DNA from: an uncultured Anaeromassilibacillus sp.
GTDB taxonomy: Bacteria > Bacillota > Clostridia > Oscillospirales > Acutalibacteraceae
DNA: 32,685 nt
Direction of reading: 5' to 3'
Assembly (NCBI GenBank): GCA_930987725.1
Contig: CAKNKY010000026.1
Location: forward strand, 1 to 32,685
Part shown: one piece after another, positions 25,079 to 32,685 of the stretch
How the letters are laid out: the number at the start of each line of letters is the position of its first letter
Position numbering within the stretch: the stretch's first letter is position 1
Program-made: the position numbers and the translations under genes
Notes under the pieces: generated by a model
What the model was told of the DNA's origin: nothing
What the model saw: only the letters and a program-made list of their open reading frames with translations
Databases searched by the model: none

Positions 25079-25900
25079 ATGTGGAAAAATCAGGAGAAAA
25101 GGAAGCTTGTGCAGATTCCGGCGGACGAGATCCGGCCGAACCGCGCGCAGCCGCGGCACACGTTTGACGAGGACGGCCTTCGTTCGCTGGCGGAGAGCAT
25201 CAAACAAAATGGACTGCTGCAGCCCGTGTGCGTGCGGAAGGTGGTGGGCGGCTATGAGCTGATCGCGGGGGAGAGGAGGCTGCGCGCCTGCCGCATGGCG
25301 GGCATGAAAACGATCCCGTGTTTGGTGAGCGGCTGCGACGCCCGGCAGAGCGCGGTGCTGGCGCTGCTCGAAAACCTGCAGCGGCGTGACCTGAATCTCT
25401 TTGAAGAAGCGGAGGGGTTGCGCCGGCTGGTGGAGGAATGGGGCGTCACGCAGGAGGAAGCGGCGGAGCGGCTGGGGCGGAGCCAGTCCGCGGTGGCCAA
25501 CAAGCTGCGGCTGCTGCGCTTCACGCCGGAGGAACGCGCGCAGATTCTGGACGCGGGCCTCACGGAGCGGCACGCCCGGGCGCTGCTCCGGCTGGAAGAC
25601 CCGGCCCGCCGCGCGGCGGCGCTGAAGCTTGTGGTGGAGCGCGGGCTGAACGTGGCGCAGACGGAGACGTATCTGCGCCAGCTCATGGGGGAGGAATCCC
25701 CGGCAGAGAAGCCGAAGCGCACCGTGCTGGTGCGCGACGTGCGGATCTTTGTGAACACGATCCGGCACGCGGTTGATCTTATGAAGCAGAACGGCATTCG
25801 CGCCGAGAGCGAGTGGACGGAAACGGACGATTACCTTGAGTATGTCGTGAAAATCCCGCGCCGCGAAGGGGAGCGCCGCCGCGCCGCGCGCACGCCGTGA
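25079..25900 (+). CDS. noc: Nucleoid occlusion protein Noc (ParB paralogue)
   Basis: A 273-residue ParB-family protein. The CTP-binding box reads GERRLRACR at 64-72, the Noc-like variant of the ParB GERRWRAAR. A helix-turn-helix (VTQEEAAERLGRSQSAVANKLRLL) follows around 118-141. I start at the ATG at 25,079, 6 bp after GAGGAGGG; the product begins MWKNQEKRKLVQIP and lacks the long amphipathic N-terminal helix known in Bacillus Noc. Noc prevents division over the nucleoid. No perfect Noc-binding palindrome (ATTTCCCGGGAAAT) was noticed in the window. It could instead act as a second ParB; the motif and position before parA favour Noc. Confidence 0.85.
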   Translation: MWKNQEKRKLVQIPADEIRPNRAQPRHTFDEDGLRSLAESIKQNGLLQPVCVRKVVGGYELIAGERRLRACRMAGMKTIPCLVSGCDARQSAVLALLENLQRRDLNLFEEAEGLRRLVEEWGVTQEEAAERLGRSQSAVANKLRLLRFTPEERAQILDAGLTERHARALLRLEDPARRAAALKLVVERGLNVAQTETYLRQLMGEESPAEKPKRTVLVRDVRIFVNTIRHAVDLMKQNGIRAESEWTETDDYLEYVVKIPRREGERRRAARTP

Positions 25901-26158
25901 ACGGGCGCACAGGGAGACGCCGAAGCGTGCCGGGCAGCGCGGTGAGGCTCGCGGCGTGCGCGTGTGTGCCGCTGCTTGAAAAAGGACGGGCTTTGCATTC
26001 TGCGCCGTGTGTTCACTTGCTGCTTGCACGGCCGCTGTGCGTCGATTTCCGCACCCGCGCGTCGCCGCCGCGCTGTGAACGGCTGCTGCCGAGAAAATAG
26101 TGAAACGCTCCGGCGCCCGCGTTTCTGCTCAAGGTTTGCCGGACTGCATGCGCCAAGA

Positions 26159-26207
26159 CGCGCCGTTTTTTCCGCTCCGTGCGGGGAAGGCGGCGCGTTT
26201 TTTTGCT
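26159..26207 (+). terminator. Terminator after noc
   Basis: A nested hairpin with outer arms CGCGCCG and CGGCGCG, inner arms CCGC and GCGG, ends in seven T. It lies about 260 bp after noc and just before the parS site. Confidence 0.8.
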
Positions 26208-26218
26208 GTTTTCCACAT

Positions 26219-26234
26219 TGTTTCACGTGAAACG
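26219..26234. promoter_or_regulatory. parS site upstream of parA
   Basis: TGTTTCACGTGAAACG matches the parS consensus at 15 of 16 positions. A further CGTGAAA follows directly, giving a partial overlapping second half-site. It lies about 45 bp above the parA -10 box. Confidence 0.9.
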
Positions 26235-26274
26235 TGAAAAATCAGATTTCACTCTTTTTTCTGCCCTGAAAAGA

Positions 26275-26283
26275 TGATATAAT
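26275..26283 (+). promoter_or_regulatory. parA-parB promoter (extended -10)
   Basis: TGATATAAT is an extended -10 with a perfect TATAAT. Seventeen bases above is a T-tract instead of a -35 box. The parA start is about 75 bp downstream. Confidence 0.6.
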
Positions 26284-26356
26284 AAGACGTGCAAACGAAT
26301 TTTGCGGGCCGTTCCTCTGGCAGGATACGGCCCGCCGCAGGCGTGGAGGGCAAACT

Positions 26357-27118
26357 ATGGGAAAAATTATTGCGATTGCGAACCAGAAGGGGGGCGTGGG
26401 GAAGACCACCACTGCCGTCAATCTGGCGGCCGCGCTCGGCCTCAAAGGCAAGAAAACGCTCCTTGTGGACGTGGACCCGCAGGGCAACAGCTCGAGCGGC
26501 GTCGGCGTGGACCGGCGTAAGCAGCAGCAGACAGCCTATACGCTGCTCATGGGCGAGGCCGAAACGAAGGACGTGATCGTGCACACCGAGTTTTCCTGCC
26601 TCGATCTGATTCCCTCCAGCATGGATCTGGCCGGCGCGGAGCTGGAGCTCATCGACCGCGATCACCGTGAGGCTATCCTTCGCACGGCGCTGGCGCCGCT
26701 GCGGGAAACGTATGAATACATGCTGATCGATTGCCCGCCCTCGCTTTCCATCATCACAACGAACGCGCTCTGCGCGGCCGACACGCTGCTCATTCCCATC
26801 CAGTGCGAATACTACGCGCTCGAGGGCCTTTCTCAGCTCATGAACACCGTGCGCCGTGTGAAGCGGCAGTACAACGACAGGCTCGAGATCGAGGGCGTGC
26901 TGCTCACCATGTATGACGGCCGCCTGAACCTCACGCAGCAGGTCGTGGAGGAAGTGAAAAAATACTTTCCGCGCAAGGTGTTTTCCTCGGTGGTGCCGCG
27001 CGGCGTGCGCCTTTCGGAGGCGCCGAGTTTCGGCAAGCCGATCCAGTACTTTGACAGGAACTGCAAGGGCGCCGCGGCATACAACAGCCTTGCAGATGAG
27101 ATCCTGCGCCGCGGCTGA
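26357..27118 (+). CDS. parA: Chromosome partitioning ATPase ParA/Soj
   Basis: A 253-residue deviant Walker-type ATPase. The P-loop KGGVGKTT is at 11-18, with the signature lysine at K11; [10 protein letters not shown] and MLIDCPPSL supply the other nucleotide-binding motifs. ParA binds DNA non-specifically when ATP-bound, is stimulated by ParB, and in Firmicutes (Soj) also controls DnaA activity. GGAGG lies 8 bp before the ATG. parB follows after 31 bp. Confidence 0.96.
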   Translation: MGKIIAIANQKGGVGKTTTAVNLAAALGLKGKKTLLVDVDPQGNSSSGVGVDRRKQQQTAYTLLMGEAETKDVIVHTEFSCLDLIPSSMDLAGAELELIDRDHREAILRTALAPLRETYEYMLIDCPPSLSIITTNALCAADTLLIPIQCEYYALEGLSQLMNTVRRVKRQYNDRLEIEGVLLTMYDGRLNLTQQVVEEVKKYFPRKVFSSVVPRGVRLSEAPSFGKPIQYFDRNCKGAAAYNSLADEILRRG

Positions 27119-27149
27119 ACAACGCCCGGAAGGGGAAAGGGGAGATTTG

Positions 27150-28007
27150 ATGGCGGCAAAAAAGGGCGGGCTGGGGAAAGGCCTGGACGCCATTTTTTCT
27201 GAAAACGACATGGAGGACCGCAACGCTGCCGTTGCGATCAACATCAACGAGATTGAACCGAACCGCGCGCAGCCGCGCAAGAGCTTCGACGACGCCTCCC
27301 TCGCCGATCTGGCCGAGTCCATAGCCCAGCACGGCGTGCTCCAGCCGCTGCTGGTGAGGCCGCTGATCGGCGGCGGCTACCAGATCGTGGCCGGGGAACG
27401 GCGCTGGCGCGCCGCCCGCATGGCCGGCGTGCAGGAAGTGCCCGCCGTGGTGCGCGATCTTTCCGAAAGCGAGGTCATGCAGCTCGCGCTCATTGAAAAC
27501 CTGCAGCGCGAGGACCTGAACCCGCTCGAGGAGGCCGGAGGTTACCAGGCGCTCATGGAGGAATACGGCTTCACGCAGGAGGACGTGGCCCGCACGGTGG
27601 GCCGCTCCCGCCCGGCCGTGGCAAACGCGCTGCGTCTGCTCGCCCTGCCGGAGGACCTGCGCGCCCTCGTGCAGGAGGGAAAGCTCTCCGCCGGGCATGC
27701 CCGCGCGCTGCTCGCCTTCCCGGACGAGGAGGGGATGCGCCGCGCCGCCCGCCTTGCGGTGGAGCAGGGGCTTTCCGTGCGCCAGCTCGAGAAGATGGCG
27801 CAGGCCGCCCGCGGGGAGACTGCGGAGGGAAAACCCAAGAAAGAAAAGCGCCGCCTGCCTTACTATGACGAGGTGGAGCTCGCCCTCCACGAGCACCTGG
27901 GGCGCCGCGTGTCCGTGAAGGGAAGCCAGAAAAAGGGCACGCTGCAGATTGAGTTTTACGGCCAGGAGGATTTGGCGGAGCTGCTCAAGCTCTTCGGAGA
28001 CGACTGA
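27150..28007 (+). CDS. parB: Chromosome partitioning protein ParB/Spo0J
   Basis: A 285-residue CTP-dependent clamp that loads at parS and slides or spreads along DNA. The N-terminal KKGGLGKGLDAIF is the segment that stimulates ParA. The CTP-binding box GERRWRAAR is at 82-90. The helix-turn-helix FTQEDVARTVGRSRPAVANALRLL is near 131-154, and the C-terminal dimerisation domain ends at LLKLFGDD. I start at the ATG at 27,150 after AAAGGGGA; a longer frame begins inside parA. It shares a transcript with parA. serS starts 50 bp later without an obvious terminator between. Confidence 0.96.
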   Translation: MAAKKGGLGKGLDAIFSENDMEDRNAAVAININEIEPNRAQPRKSFDDASLADLAESIAQHGVLQPLLVRPLIGGGYQIVAGERRWRAARMAGVQEVPAVVRDLSESEVMQLALIENLQREDLNPLEEAGGYQALMEEYGFTQEDVARTVGRSRPAVANALRLLALPEDLRALVQEGKLSAGHARALLAFPDEEGMRRAARLAVEQGLSVRQLEKMAQAARGETAEGKPKKEKRRLPYYDEVELALHEHLGRRVSVKGSQKKGTLQIEFYGQEDLAELLKLFGDD

Positions 28008-28057
28008 GCCAAACGCATACAAATGCTGGAATATCAAGAAAAGAGAGGAACACTATC

Positions 28058-29344
28058 ATGCTGGATTTGAAATTGATCCGAACGAACCCGGACGAAGTCA
28101 AGGCCGCGATCCACAAGCGCGAGCTCAACCTGGACGAAACCGTGGACAAGATCCTGGAAATCGACGCCCGCCGCCGCGAACTGACCGGCAGCACCGAGTC
28201 CATGAAGGCGGAACAGAACGCCTGCACGAAGAAGATCCCGGCCATGAAGAAGGCGGGGGAGGACGTTTCCGGCATCATGGCGGAGATGAAAGCCCTTTCC
28301 GAAAAGATTAAGGCCGCAAACGCCGATCTGGGCGAGCTGGAAGAGCAGCAGAAGCAGCTCATGCTGAGCCTGCCGAACCTGCCGGACGAGGACGTTGTGG
28401 CCGGCGGCAAGGAGCAGAATGTGCCGCTGCACTATTTCGGCGAGCAGCCGAAGTTTGACTTTGAGCCGAAGAACCATGTGGATCTGTGCGAGGGCCTCGG
28501 CATGATCGACTACCCGCGCGGCGCGAAGGTGGGCGGCAACGGCGCGTGGATCTACCGCGGGGCCGGCGCGCGCCTCGAATGGGCGCTGCTCAACTTCTTC
28601 ATCAACGAGCATCTCGCGGACGGCTATGAGCTGATTCTGCCGCCGCACATGCTCAACTATGAGTGCGGCTATGTGGCCGGCCAGTTCCCGAAGTTCGGCG
28701 ACGAGGTGTACTGGATTCAGAACCCCACCTCCGCGGATAAGAAATTCATGCTGCCCACGGCGGAAACGGTGCTCGTGAACCTTTACCGCGATGAGATCCT
28801 CACGGAGGCCGATCTGCCGAAAAAGTTTATCGCCTATACGCCGTGCTACCGCCGCGAGGCGGGCAGCTACCGCGCCGAGGAGCGCGGCATGATCCGCGGC
28901 CACCAGTTCAACAAGGTTGAAATGGTGCAGTACACCACAGAGGAGGGCTCCGACGCCGCGTTTGAGGAGCTTGTGGGCAAGGCGGAGCGTCTCGTGCGCG
29001 AGCTCGGCCTGCATTACCGCTTGAGCAAGCTCGCCGCCGGCGACTGCTCCTACTCCATGGCCCGCACATATGACATTGAAGTGTGGATCCCGAGCATGGG
29101 TATTTACAAGGAAGTCAGCTCCGCCTCGAACGCCCGCGCTTATCAGGCGCGCCGCGGCAACATCAAATACCGCGGGGCGGACAAGAAGCTGCATTTCTGC
29201 CACACGCTGAATGCGTCCGGTCTGGCCACGAGCCGCGTGATGCCGGCGATTGTGGAGCAGTTCCAGAACGCGGACGGCAGCGTGACGGTGCCGGAGGTTC
29301 TGCGCAAATACATGGGCGGCCAGGAAGTGATTCGCCCCGAATAA
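28058..29344 (+). CDS. serS: Seryl-tRNA synthetase
   Basis: A 428-residue class II synthetase that charges tRNA-Ser (and tRNA-Sec where present). The N-terminal ~110 residues form the long antiparallel coiled coil that grips the tRNA arm. Motif 2 is in YTPCYRREAGSYRAEERGMI, with HQFNKVEM after it, and motif 3 is in NASGLATSR...MPAIVEQ near the C-terminus. GAGAGGAA precedes the ATG. It follows parB closely, a common Firmicute order. Confidence 0.97.
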   Translation: MLDLKLIRTNPDEVKAAIHKRELNLDETVDKILEIDARRRELTGSTESMKAEQNACTKKIPAMKKAGEDVSGIMAEMKALSEKIKAANADLGELEEQQKQLMLSLPNLPDEDVVAGGKEQNVPLHYFGEQPKFDFEPKNHVDLCEGLGMIDYPRGAKVGGNGAWIYRGAGARLEWALLNFFINEHLADGYELILPPHMLNYECGYVAGQFPKFGDEVYWIQNPTSADKKFMLPTAETVLVNLYRDEILTEADLPKKFIAYTPCYRREAGSYRAEERGMIRGHQFNKVEMVQYTTEEGSDAAFEELVGKAERLVRELGLHYRLSKLAAGDCSYSMARTYDIEVWIPSMGIYKEVSSASNARAYQARRGNIKYRGADKKLHFCHTLNASGLATSRVMPAIVEQFQNADGSVTVPEVLRKYMGGQEVIRPE

Positions 29345-29377
29345 GCAGCGTTCTGCCCACGGACAGAATGAAACGGG

Positions 29378-29413
29378 AAGCCGGGCCGCAGAACGCCCGG
29401 CTCTTCCGCTTTT
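29378..29413 (+). terminator. Terminator after serS
   Basis: GGAAGCCGGGC pairs with GCCCGGCTCTTCC with a small bulge, followed by GCTTTTATC. The T-run is short, so termination may be partial. Confidence 0.75.
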
Positions 29414-29449
29414 ATCATCCTTTGTTTTTTCAGAAAGGAGGAGGCCCCC

Positions 29450-30181
29450 ATGGGTTACCCAATTGAACAAATCCGCGAATACAGCATGGAACAGCGCGTC
29501 GATACCTACGACGTGGGGCCGGATTCGAAGCTGCGCTTTTCGGCGCTGTGCCGCTACTGCCAGGAGGCGAGCGAACGCCACCTGGAATCGGTGGACATGG
29601 GCTACACACGCATGAAGCGGGAAGGGCTTGTGTTCCTGATCATTTCGAACCGGGCGGAGATCCGCCGCCTGCCGGAGCTTGGCGAGGAGCTCATCCTGCG
29701 CACACACCCGCGCGGGACAATGGGCGCCAGCTTTTACCGCGACTATGAATTGTGGGCGGGGGAGGAGCTGCTGGTGCGCGTGATGCAGGATTCCGTTTCC
29801 GTGGACCCGGAGACGCACAAGCTGCTGCGGCCGAAGGTGTTCTTTTCCTACGGCGTGTTTGAGGACACGCGCACGCCGCGCGAGGAGCGCAATGTGCGGA
29901 TCGCGGAGCACCCGGAGCTGCCGGAGATTGGCCGGCGGACGATCCGCTATTCCGACATTGACTACAACCGCCACCTGAACAACGCCGTCTACCCGGACAT
30001 TGCCATGGACGTGGTGCCGGACGCATGGCGGGAGCGGCCCTACACAGGCATGCAGATCGACTATGTGAGCGAGGCGCTGCTGGGCGAGGAGCTGACGCTG
30101 CGCGGCGGCGAGACGGAGAACGGCTATCTGGTGCAGGGCTACCATGCACGCGGGCTGAGCTTTTCCATGCTGCTGCGGTGA
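29450..30181 (+). CDS. Acyl-ACP thioesterase
   Basis: A 243-residue double-hotdog enzyme of the bacterial FatA/FatB-like family (PF01643), which releases fatty acids from acyl-ACP in the cytoplasm. The N-terminal hotdog begins with EYSMEQRVDTYDVGPDSKLRF. The second half carries the conserved YSDIDYNRHLNNAVYPDIAMD, with the Asn and His expected in catalysis. AAAGGAGGAGG precedes the ATG. It lies between serS and the IMP dehydrogenase, with terminator and promoter on either side, so it may be expressed on its own. Chain-length preference cannot be read from sequence. Confidence 0.92.
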   Translation: MGYPIEQIREYSMEQRVDTYDVGPDSKLRFSALCRYCQEASERHLESVDMGYTRMKREGLVFLIISNRAEIRRLPELGEELILRTHPRGTMGASFYRDYELWAGEELLVRVMQDSVSVDPETHKLLRPKVFFSYGVFEDTRTPREERNVRIAEHPELPEIGRRTIRYSDIDYNRHLNNAVYPDIAMDVVPDAWRERPYTGMQIDYVSEALLGEELTLRGGETENGYLVQGYHARGLSFSMLLR

Positions 30182-30265
30182 AGTGCTTTGCCCTGCTAAC
30201 AGGGCGTTGCACGCTTCCACCAGAAAGCGCGCGTCATTTCCGGGCAATCTTTTTCTGTTTTCCTA

Positions 30266-30295
30266 TTGGCGAAACAGGCCGAAAAATGCTATAAT
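30266..30295 (+). promoter_or_regulatory. guaB promoter
   Basis: TTGGCG (30,266-30,271), an 18-bp spacer and TATAAT (30,290-30,295) with an upstream TGC form a good sigma-A promoter. The leader is about 65 bp, too short for a known purine riboswitch. Confidence 0.75.
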
Positions 30296-30364
30296 GAATC
30301 ATTCACCTTCCCGTCCGCCTGCGTCGACGCTCGGGCTTACCTTTCAGAATGGAGGATAATCAGA

Positions 30365-31873
30365 ATGGCTTATTTCTACAGCGAACCCAGTCATACCTTT
30401 GACGAATACCTGCTGGTCCCGGGGTATTCCTCGGCGGAATGTATCCCGGCGAACGTGAGCCTGAAGACGCCCCTGACGAAGTTCCGCAAGGGGGAAGAGC
30501 CGGCCATCAGCATGAACATCCCCATGGTTTCGGCCATCATGCAGTCCGTTTCCGACGATAAGATGGCTGTGGCCCTTGCCAAGGAGGGCGGCGTTTCGTT
30601 CATTTACGGTTCCCAGAGCGTGGAGGCCGAGGCCGCCATGGTGGCGCGCGCGAAGGCATACAAGGCCGGGTTCGTGGTGAGCGATTCGAACATCACGCCG
30701 GACAAGACGCTGGCTGACATTCTGGAGCTCAAGGCCAAAACGGGTCACTCCACGGTTGCCGTCACGGAGGACGGCAGCCCGAACGGCAAGCTGCTCGGCA
30801 TTGTGACGGGCCGCGATTACCGAATCAGCCGCATGTCTCCGGACGAGAAGGTCCGCAATTTCATGACGCCGATCGAGAAGATCATTTCCGCGCCAAAGGG
30901 CGTGACGCTCTCCGAGTGCAACGACATCATCTGGGATCACAAGCTGAACTCCCTGCCGGTGCTCGACGAGAACGGCTGCCTGCAATACATGGTGTTCCGC
31001 AAGGACTACGCGAACCACAAGGAAAACCCGAACGAGCTGCTGGACAAGCACAAGCGCTATGTGGTGGGCGCCGGTGTGAACACGCGCGACTATGAGGAGA
31101 GAATCCCGGCGCTGGTGGAAGCCGGTGCGGACGTGCTGTGCATCGATTCCTCGGAAGGCTACAGCGAGTGGCAGAAGCGCACGATCGAATGGACGCGCGC
31201 GAAGTACGGCGACAGCGTGAAGATCGGCGCGGGCAACGTGATCGACCGCGACGGTTTCCGGTTCCTGGCGGAATGCGGCGCCGACTTCGTGAAGGTTGGC
31301 ATTGGCGGCGGCTCGATCTGCATCACGCGCGAGACGAAGGGCATTGGCCGCGGCCAGGCGACGGCTGTGATTGAGGTGGCGAAGGCGCGCGACGAATACT
31401 TTGAGGAGACGGGCATTTATGTGCCGGTGTGTTCCGACGGCGGCATTGTGTACGACCATCACATCACGCTGGCGCTGGCGATGGGCGCTGACTTCGTGAT
31501 GCTGGGCCGTTATTTTGCCCGTTTTGACGAATCCCCGACGAACCGCGTGAACGTGAACGGCACGTACATGAAGGAGTACTGGGGCGAGGGCAGCAACCGC
31601 GCCCGCAACTGGCAGCGCTATGATCTGGGCGGTGCGAAGAAGCTTTCGTTTGAAGAAGGCGTGGATTCCTATGTGGCCTATGCAGGCAGCCTGAAGGACA
31701 ACGTGAACCTGACGCTGAGCAAGGTGCGCTCGACGATGTGCAACTGCGGCGCGCTCACGATTCCAGAGCTGCAGAAGAAGGCGAAGCTCACGCTGGTGTC
31801 CTCCGTCAGCATTGTGGAGGGCGGCGCGCACGACGTGGTACTCAAGGATCAGAATGTCATGAACATTAAATAA
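30365..31873 (+). CDS. guaB: IMP dehydrogenase, Tritrichomonas foetus-like type
   Basis: A 502-residue enzyme that oxidises IMP to XMP with NAD, the committed step to GMP. I start at the ATG at 30,365 after GGAGG; the frame continues upstream across the promoter. Two CBS modules occupy about 100-225. The catalytic loop is [20 protein letters not shown] with Cys at 319. Asp261, Arg382, Arg418-Tyr419 and Glu431 fall at exactly the numbers used for T. foetus IMPDH. As I recall the T. foetus sequence, long identical stretches exist, for example [19 protein letters not shown]. Most bacterial IMPDHs have GIGPGSICTTR. It is the last gene of the right arm. Confidence 0.95.
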   Translation: MAYFYSEPSHTFDEYLLVPGYSSAECIPANVSLKTPLTKFRKGEEPAISMNIPMVSAIMQSVSDDKMAVALAKEGGVSFIYGSQSVEAEAAMVARAKAYKAGFVVSDSNITPDKTLADILELKAKTGHSTVAVTEDGSPNGKLLGIVTGRDYRISRMSPDEKVRNFMTPIEKIISAPKGVTLSECNDIIWDHKLNSLPVLDENGCLQYMVFRKDYANHKENPNELLDKHKRYVVGAGVNTRDYEERIPALVEAGADVLCIDSSEGYSEWQKRTIEWTRAKYGDSVKIGAGNVIDRDGFRFLAECGADFVKVGIGGGSICITRETKGIGRGQATAVIEVAKARDEYFEETGIYVPVCSDGGIVYDHHITLALAMGADFVMLGRYFARFDESPTNRVNVNGTYMKEYWGEGSNRARNWQRYDLGGAKKLSFEEGVDSYVAYAGSLKDNVNLTLSKVRSTMCNCGALTIPELQKKAKLTLVSSVSIVEGGAHDVVLKDQNVMNIK

Positions 31874-31889
31874 GAAATAAATTTTTACC

Positions 31890-32522
31890 CGGCCAAAACG
31901 CGGTAAAGTTTTTGGTCAAGCTTTTTTCAAAAAGCTTGCAGGGGATCAAAGGGGGCGGCGCCCCCTTTTGTGCAGCGCTGCGCGCGGCATTGTGCGCAAT
32001 GCGAAGCAGAAAAAGGCCGTGCCAGCCAAAAACAGCGAAGCGATTTTTTGGCGGCCCCGGTTCACATGGCCCCTCCGGGCAGGCAAAAGAGCGAACGCGC
32101 GTTTTGCCTGTTCGGAGGGGTTTTTCTGCGCCCGGCGTGCCGCGCCGTCTGCCGGGGCGGCCGTTCTTGTGCCGCCTGCCGCTGTTGTGGTGGATTTTGT
32201 GCCCGGTGCCCGGTGTTTTTTCTGCCGGTGTGTCGCTGCCTTGTTCCCGGCCTGCGGCTGTCCGCCGTTTTTTGTTTGGCCTGCGCTGCCTGCTTGCCGT
32301 TTGGCCGTCGTCGGCTTTGTTTCCGGCTTGCAGGCAGCCTGCCGCTTTTGTGCCTGGCCCGCGCCGCCGGGGCCTGCTTGCCATTTGCCCGCCGTGCGCT
32401 TTGTGTGCACGGCTTTTCTCTCTTGTTTTTTCTCTTTCCTGCCTCACTTTTGCCTCTCAAAAATCTTTTCATTTGTCGCTCAGGCCGCGACGGGCCTCTA
32501 CTTTCTTCCGAAAAGAAAGTAG
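31890..32522 (+). repeat. Dispersed hairpin-rich repeat, copy 2 (inverted partner at left edge)
   Basis: It starts about 17 bp after guaB and matches 1-540 in reverse complement. In order: a CAAGCTTTTT/AAAAAGCTTG hairpin (31,918-31,939), GGGGGCG/CGCCCCC (about 31,950-31,970), CCAAAAA/TTTTTGG (about 32,026-32,051), the large 32,070-32,120 stem followed by TTTTTC, a Lys/Gln/Ala-codon-like middle region longer than in copy 1, and CTACTTTCTT/AAGAAAGTAG at 32,498-32,522. Open frames exist on both strands but break frame relative to copy 1. Confidence 0.82.
32070..32120 (+). terminator. Hairpin with T-run, possible guaB terminator
   Basis: CCCCTCCG...CGGAGGGG with AGGCAAAA/TTTTGCCT inside, followed by five T. 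It lies about 200 bp after guaB and mirrors the structure at 290-340. Confidence 0.55.
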
Positions 32523-32685
32523 ACAAAGATTCGCGAGGGGGCGCGGTAGCGCCCCCTTCGAACCCCCATTCCTGCGCCCTGCGGCCAATCTTTTTCTCTT
32601 CCGCGCTGCTGGCCGGCTTAGCGGCCATTCGGCCGCAAACCGCCGGCAGATAAGGGAAACGCTTGAAAAGCCAAGGAGCAGAGCT
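32523..32685. other. Non-coding right edge
   Basis: No gene is seen. It holds a strong GGGGGCGC/GCGCCCCC hairpin near 32,538-32,560 and GC-rich sequence to the window edge. It may belong to the same or a neighbouring dispersed repeat. Confidence 0.5.

Larger units (their letters stand above)
25901..26356. other. Intergenic region noc-parA
   Basis: No convincing gene is seen in these 456 bp. The first ~250 bp are GC-rich without clear signals. They are followed by the terminator at about 26,159-26,207, a parS site at 26,219 and the parA promoter. Open frames here lack ribosome sites and have no recognisable domains. Confidence 0.6.

Noticed and set aside
25897-26100. Small gene between noc and parA
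   Set aside because: The open frame has no ribosome site, overlaps the noc stop and shows no recognisable motif.
28034-30247. 737-codon minus-strand open frame opposite serS and the thioesterase
   Set aside because: Antisense shadow spanning two genes and a terminator; no family resemblance.
30182-30364. Purine or other riboswitch upstream of guaB
   Set aside because: The promoter lies only about 65 bp before the start codon, leaving too little leader, and no conserved purine-aptamer core was seen.

Overview
The window is a replication-origin neighbourhood from a GC-rich Firmicute, probably a Clostridia member of the Oscillospiraceae/Ruminococcaceae type. This is inferred from the rnpA-rpmH / dnaA-dnaN-yaaA-recF-remB-gyrB-gyrA order, the noc-parA-parB set, and the high-GC protein style. 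Species cannot be named from what is visible. Almost every gene points away from a divide near position 14.1 kb, as expected for leading-strand genes on both sides of oriC.

Left arm (minus strand, read from 13,940 down to 546): dnaA, a candidate oriC, dnaN, a hairpin terminator, then a new promoter and a long tightly packed run. That run is yaaA (S4), recF with an unusual repetitive tail, remB, a zinc-ribbon membrane protein, gyrB, three tandem YcxB-like membrane proteins, gyrA, an LprI-like lipoprotein and a Nudix hydrolase. Several junctions overlap by 4-8 bp.

Right arm (plus strand, 14,394 to 31,873): rpmH, rnpA, yidD, yidC, jag and mnmE; then a 1.6-kb non-coding block of palindromes and hairpin repeats; then mnmG and rsmG, an AT-rich kinase gene that looks acquired, a second copy of the hairpin element, an HD-domain nucleotidase, noc, parA, parB, serS, an acyl-ACP thioesterase and an IMP dehydrogenase. 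The IMP dehydrogenase matches the divergent Tritrichomonas foetus type, down to numbered catalytic residues. Three parS sites lie downstream of dnaN, upstream of noc and upstream of parA.

The most unusual content is non-coding. (1) An array of eight long hairpin units (19,275-20,281) has start-to-start spacing of only 113 or 156-157 bp, with covarying stem changes and a ninth unit 4 kb away. (2) Two inverted copies of a >500-bp hairpin-rich repeat sit at the two window edges, each just downstream of the last gene of its arm, so they bracket the whole origin region. (3) Both repeat families begin with a similar header hairpin whose stem differs by compensatory changes. No rRNA, tRNA, CRISPR array or transposase was seen.
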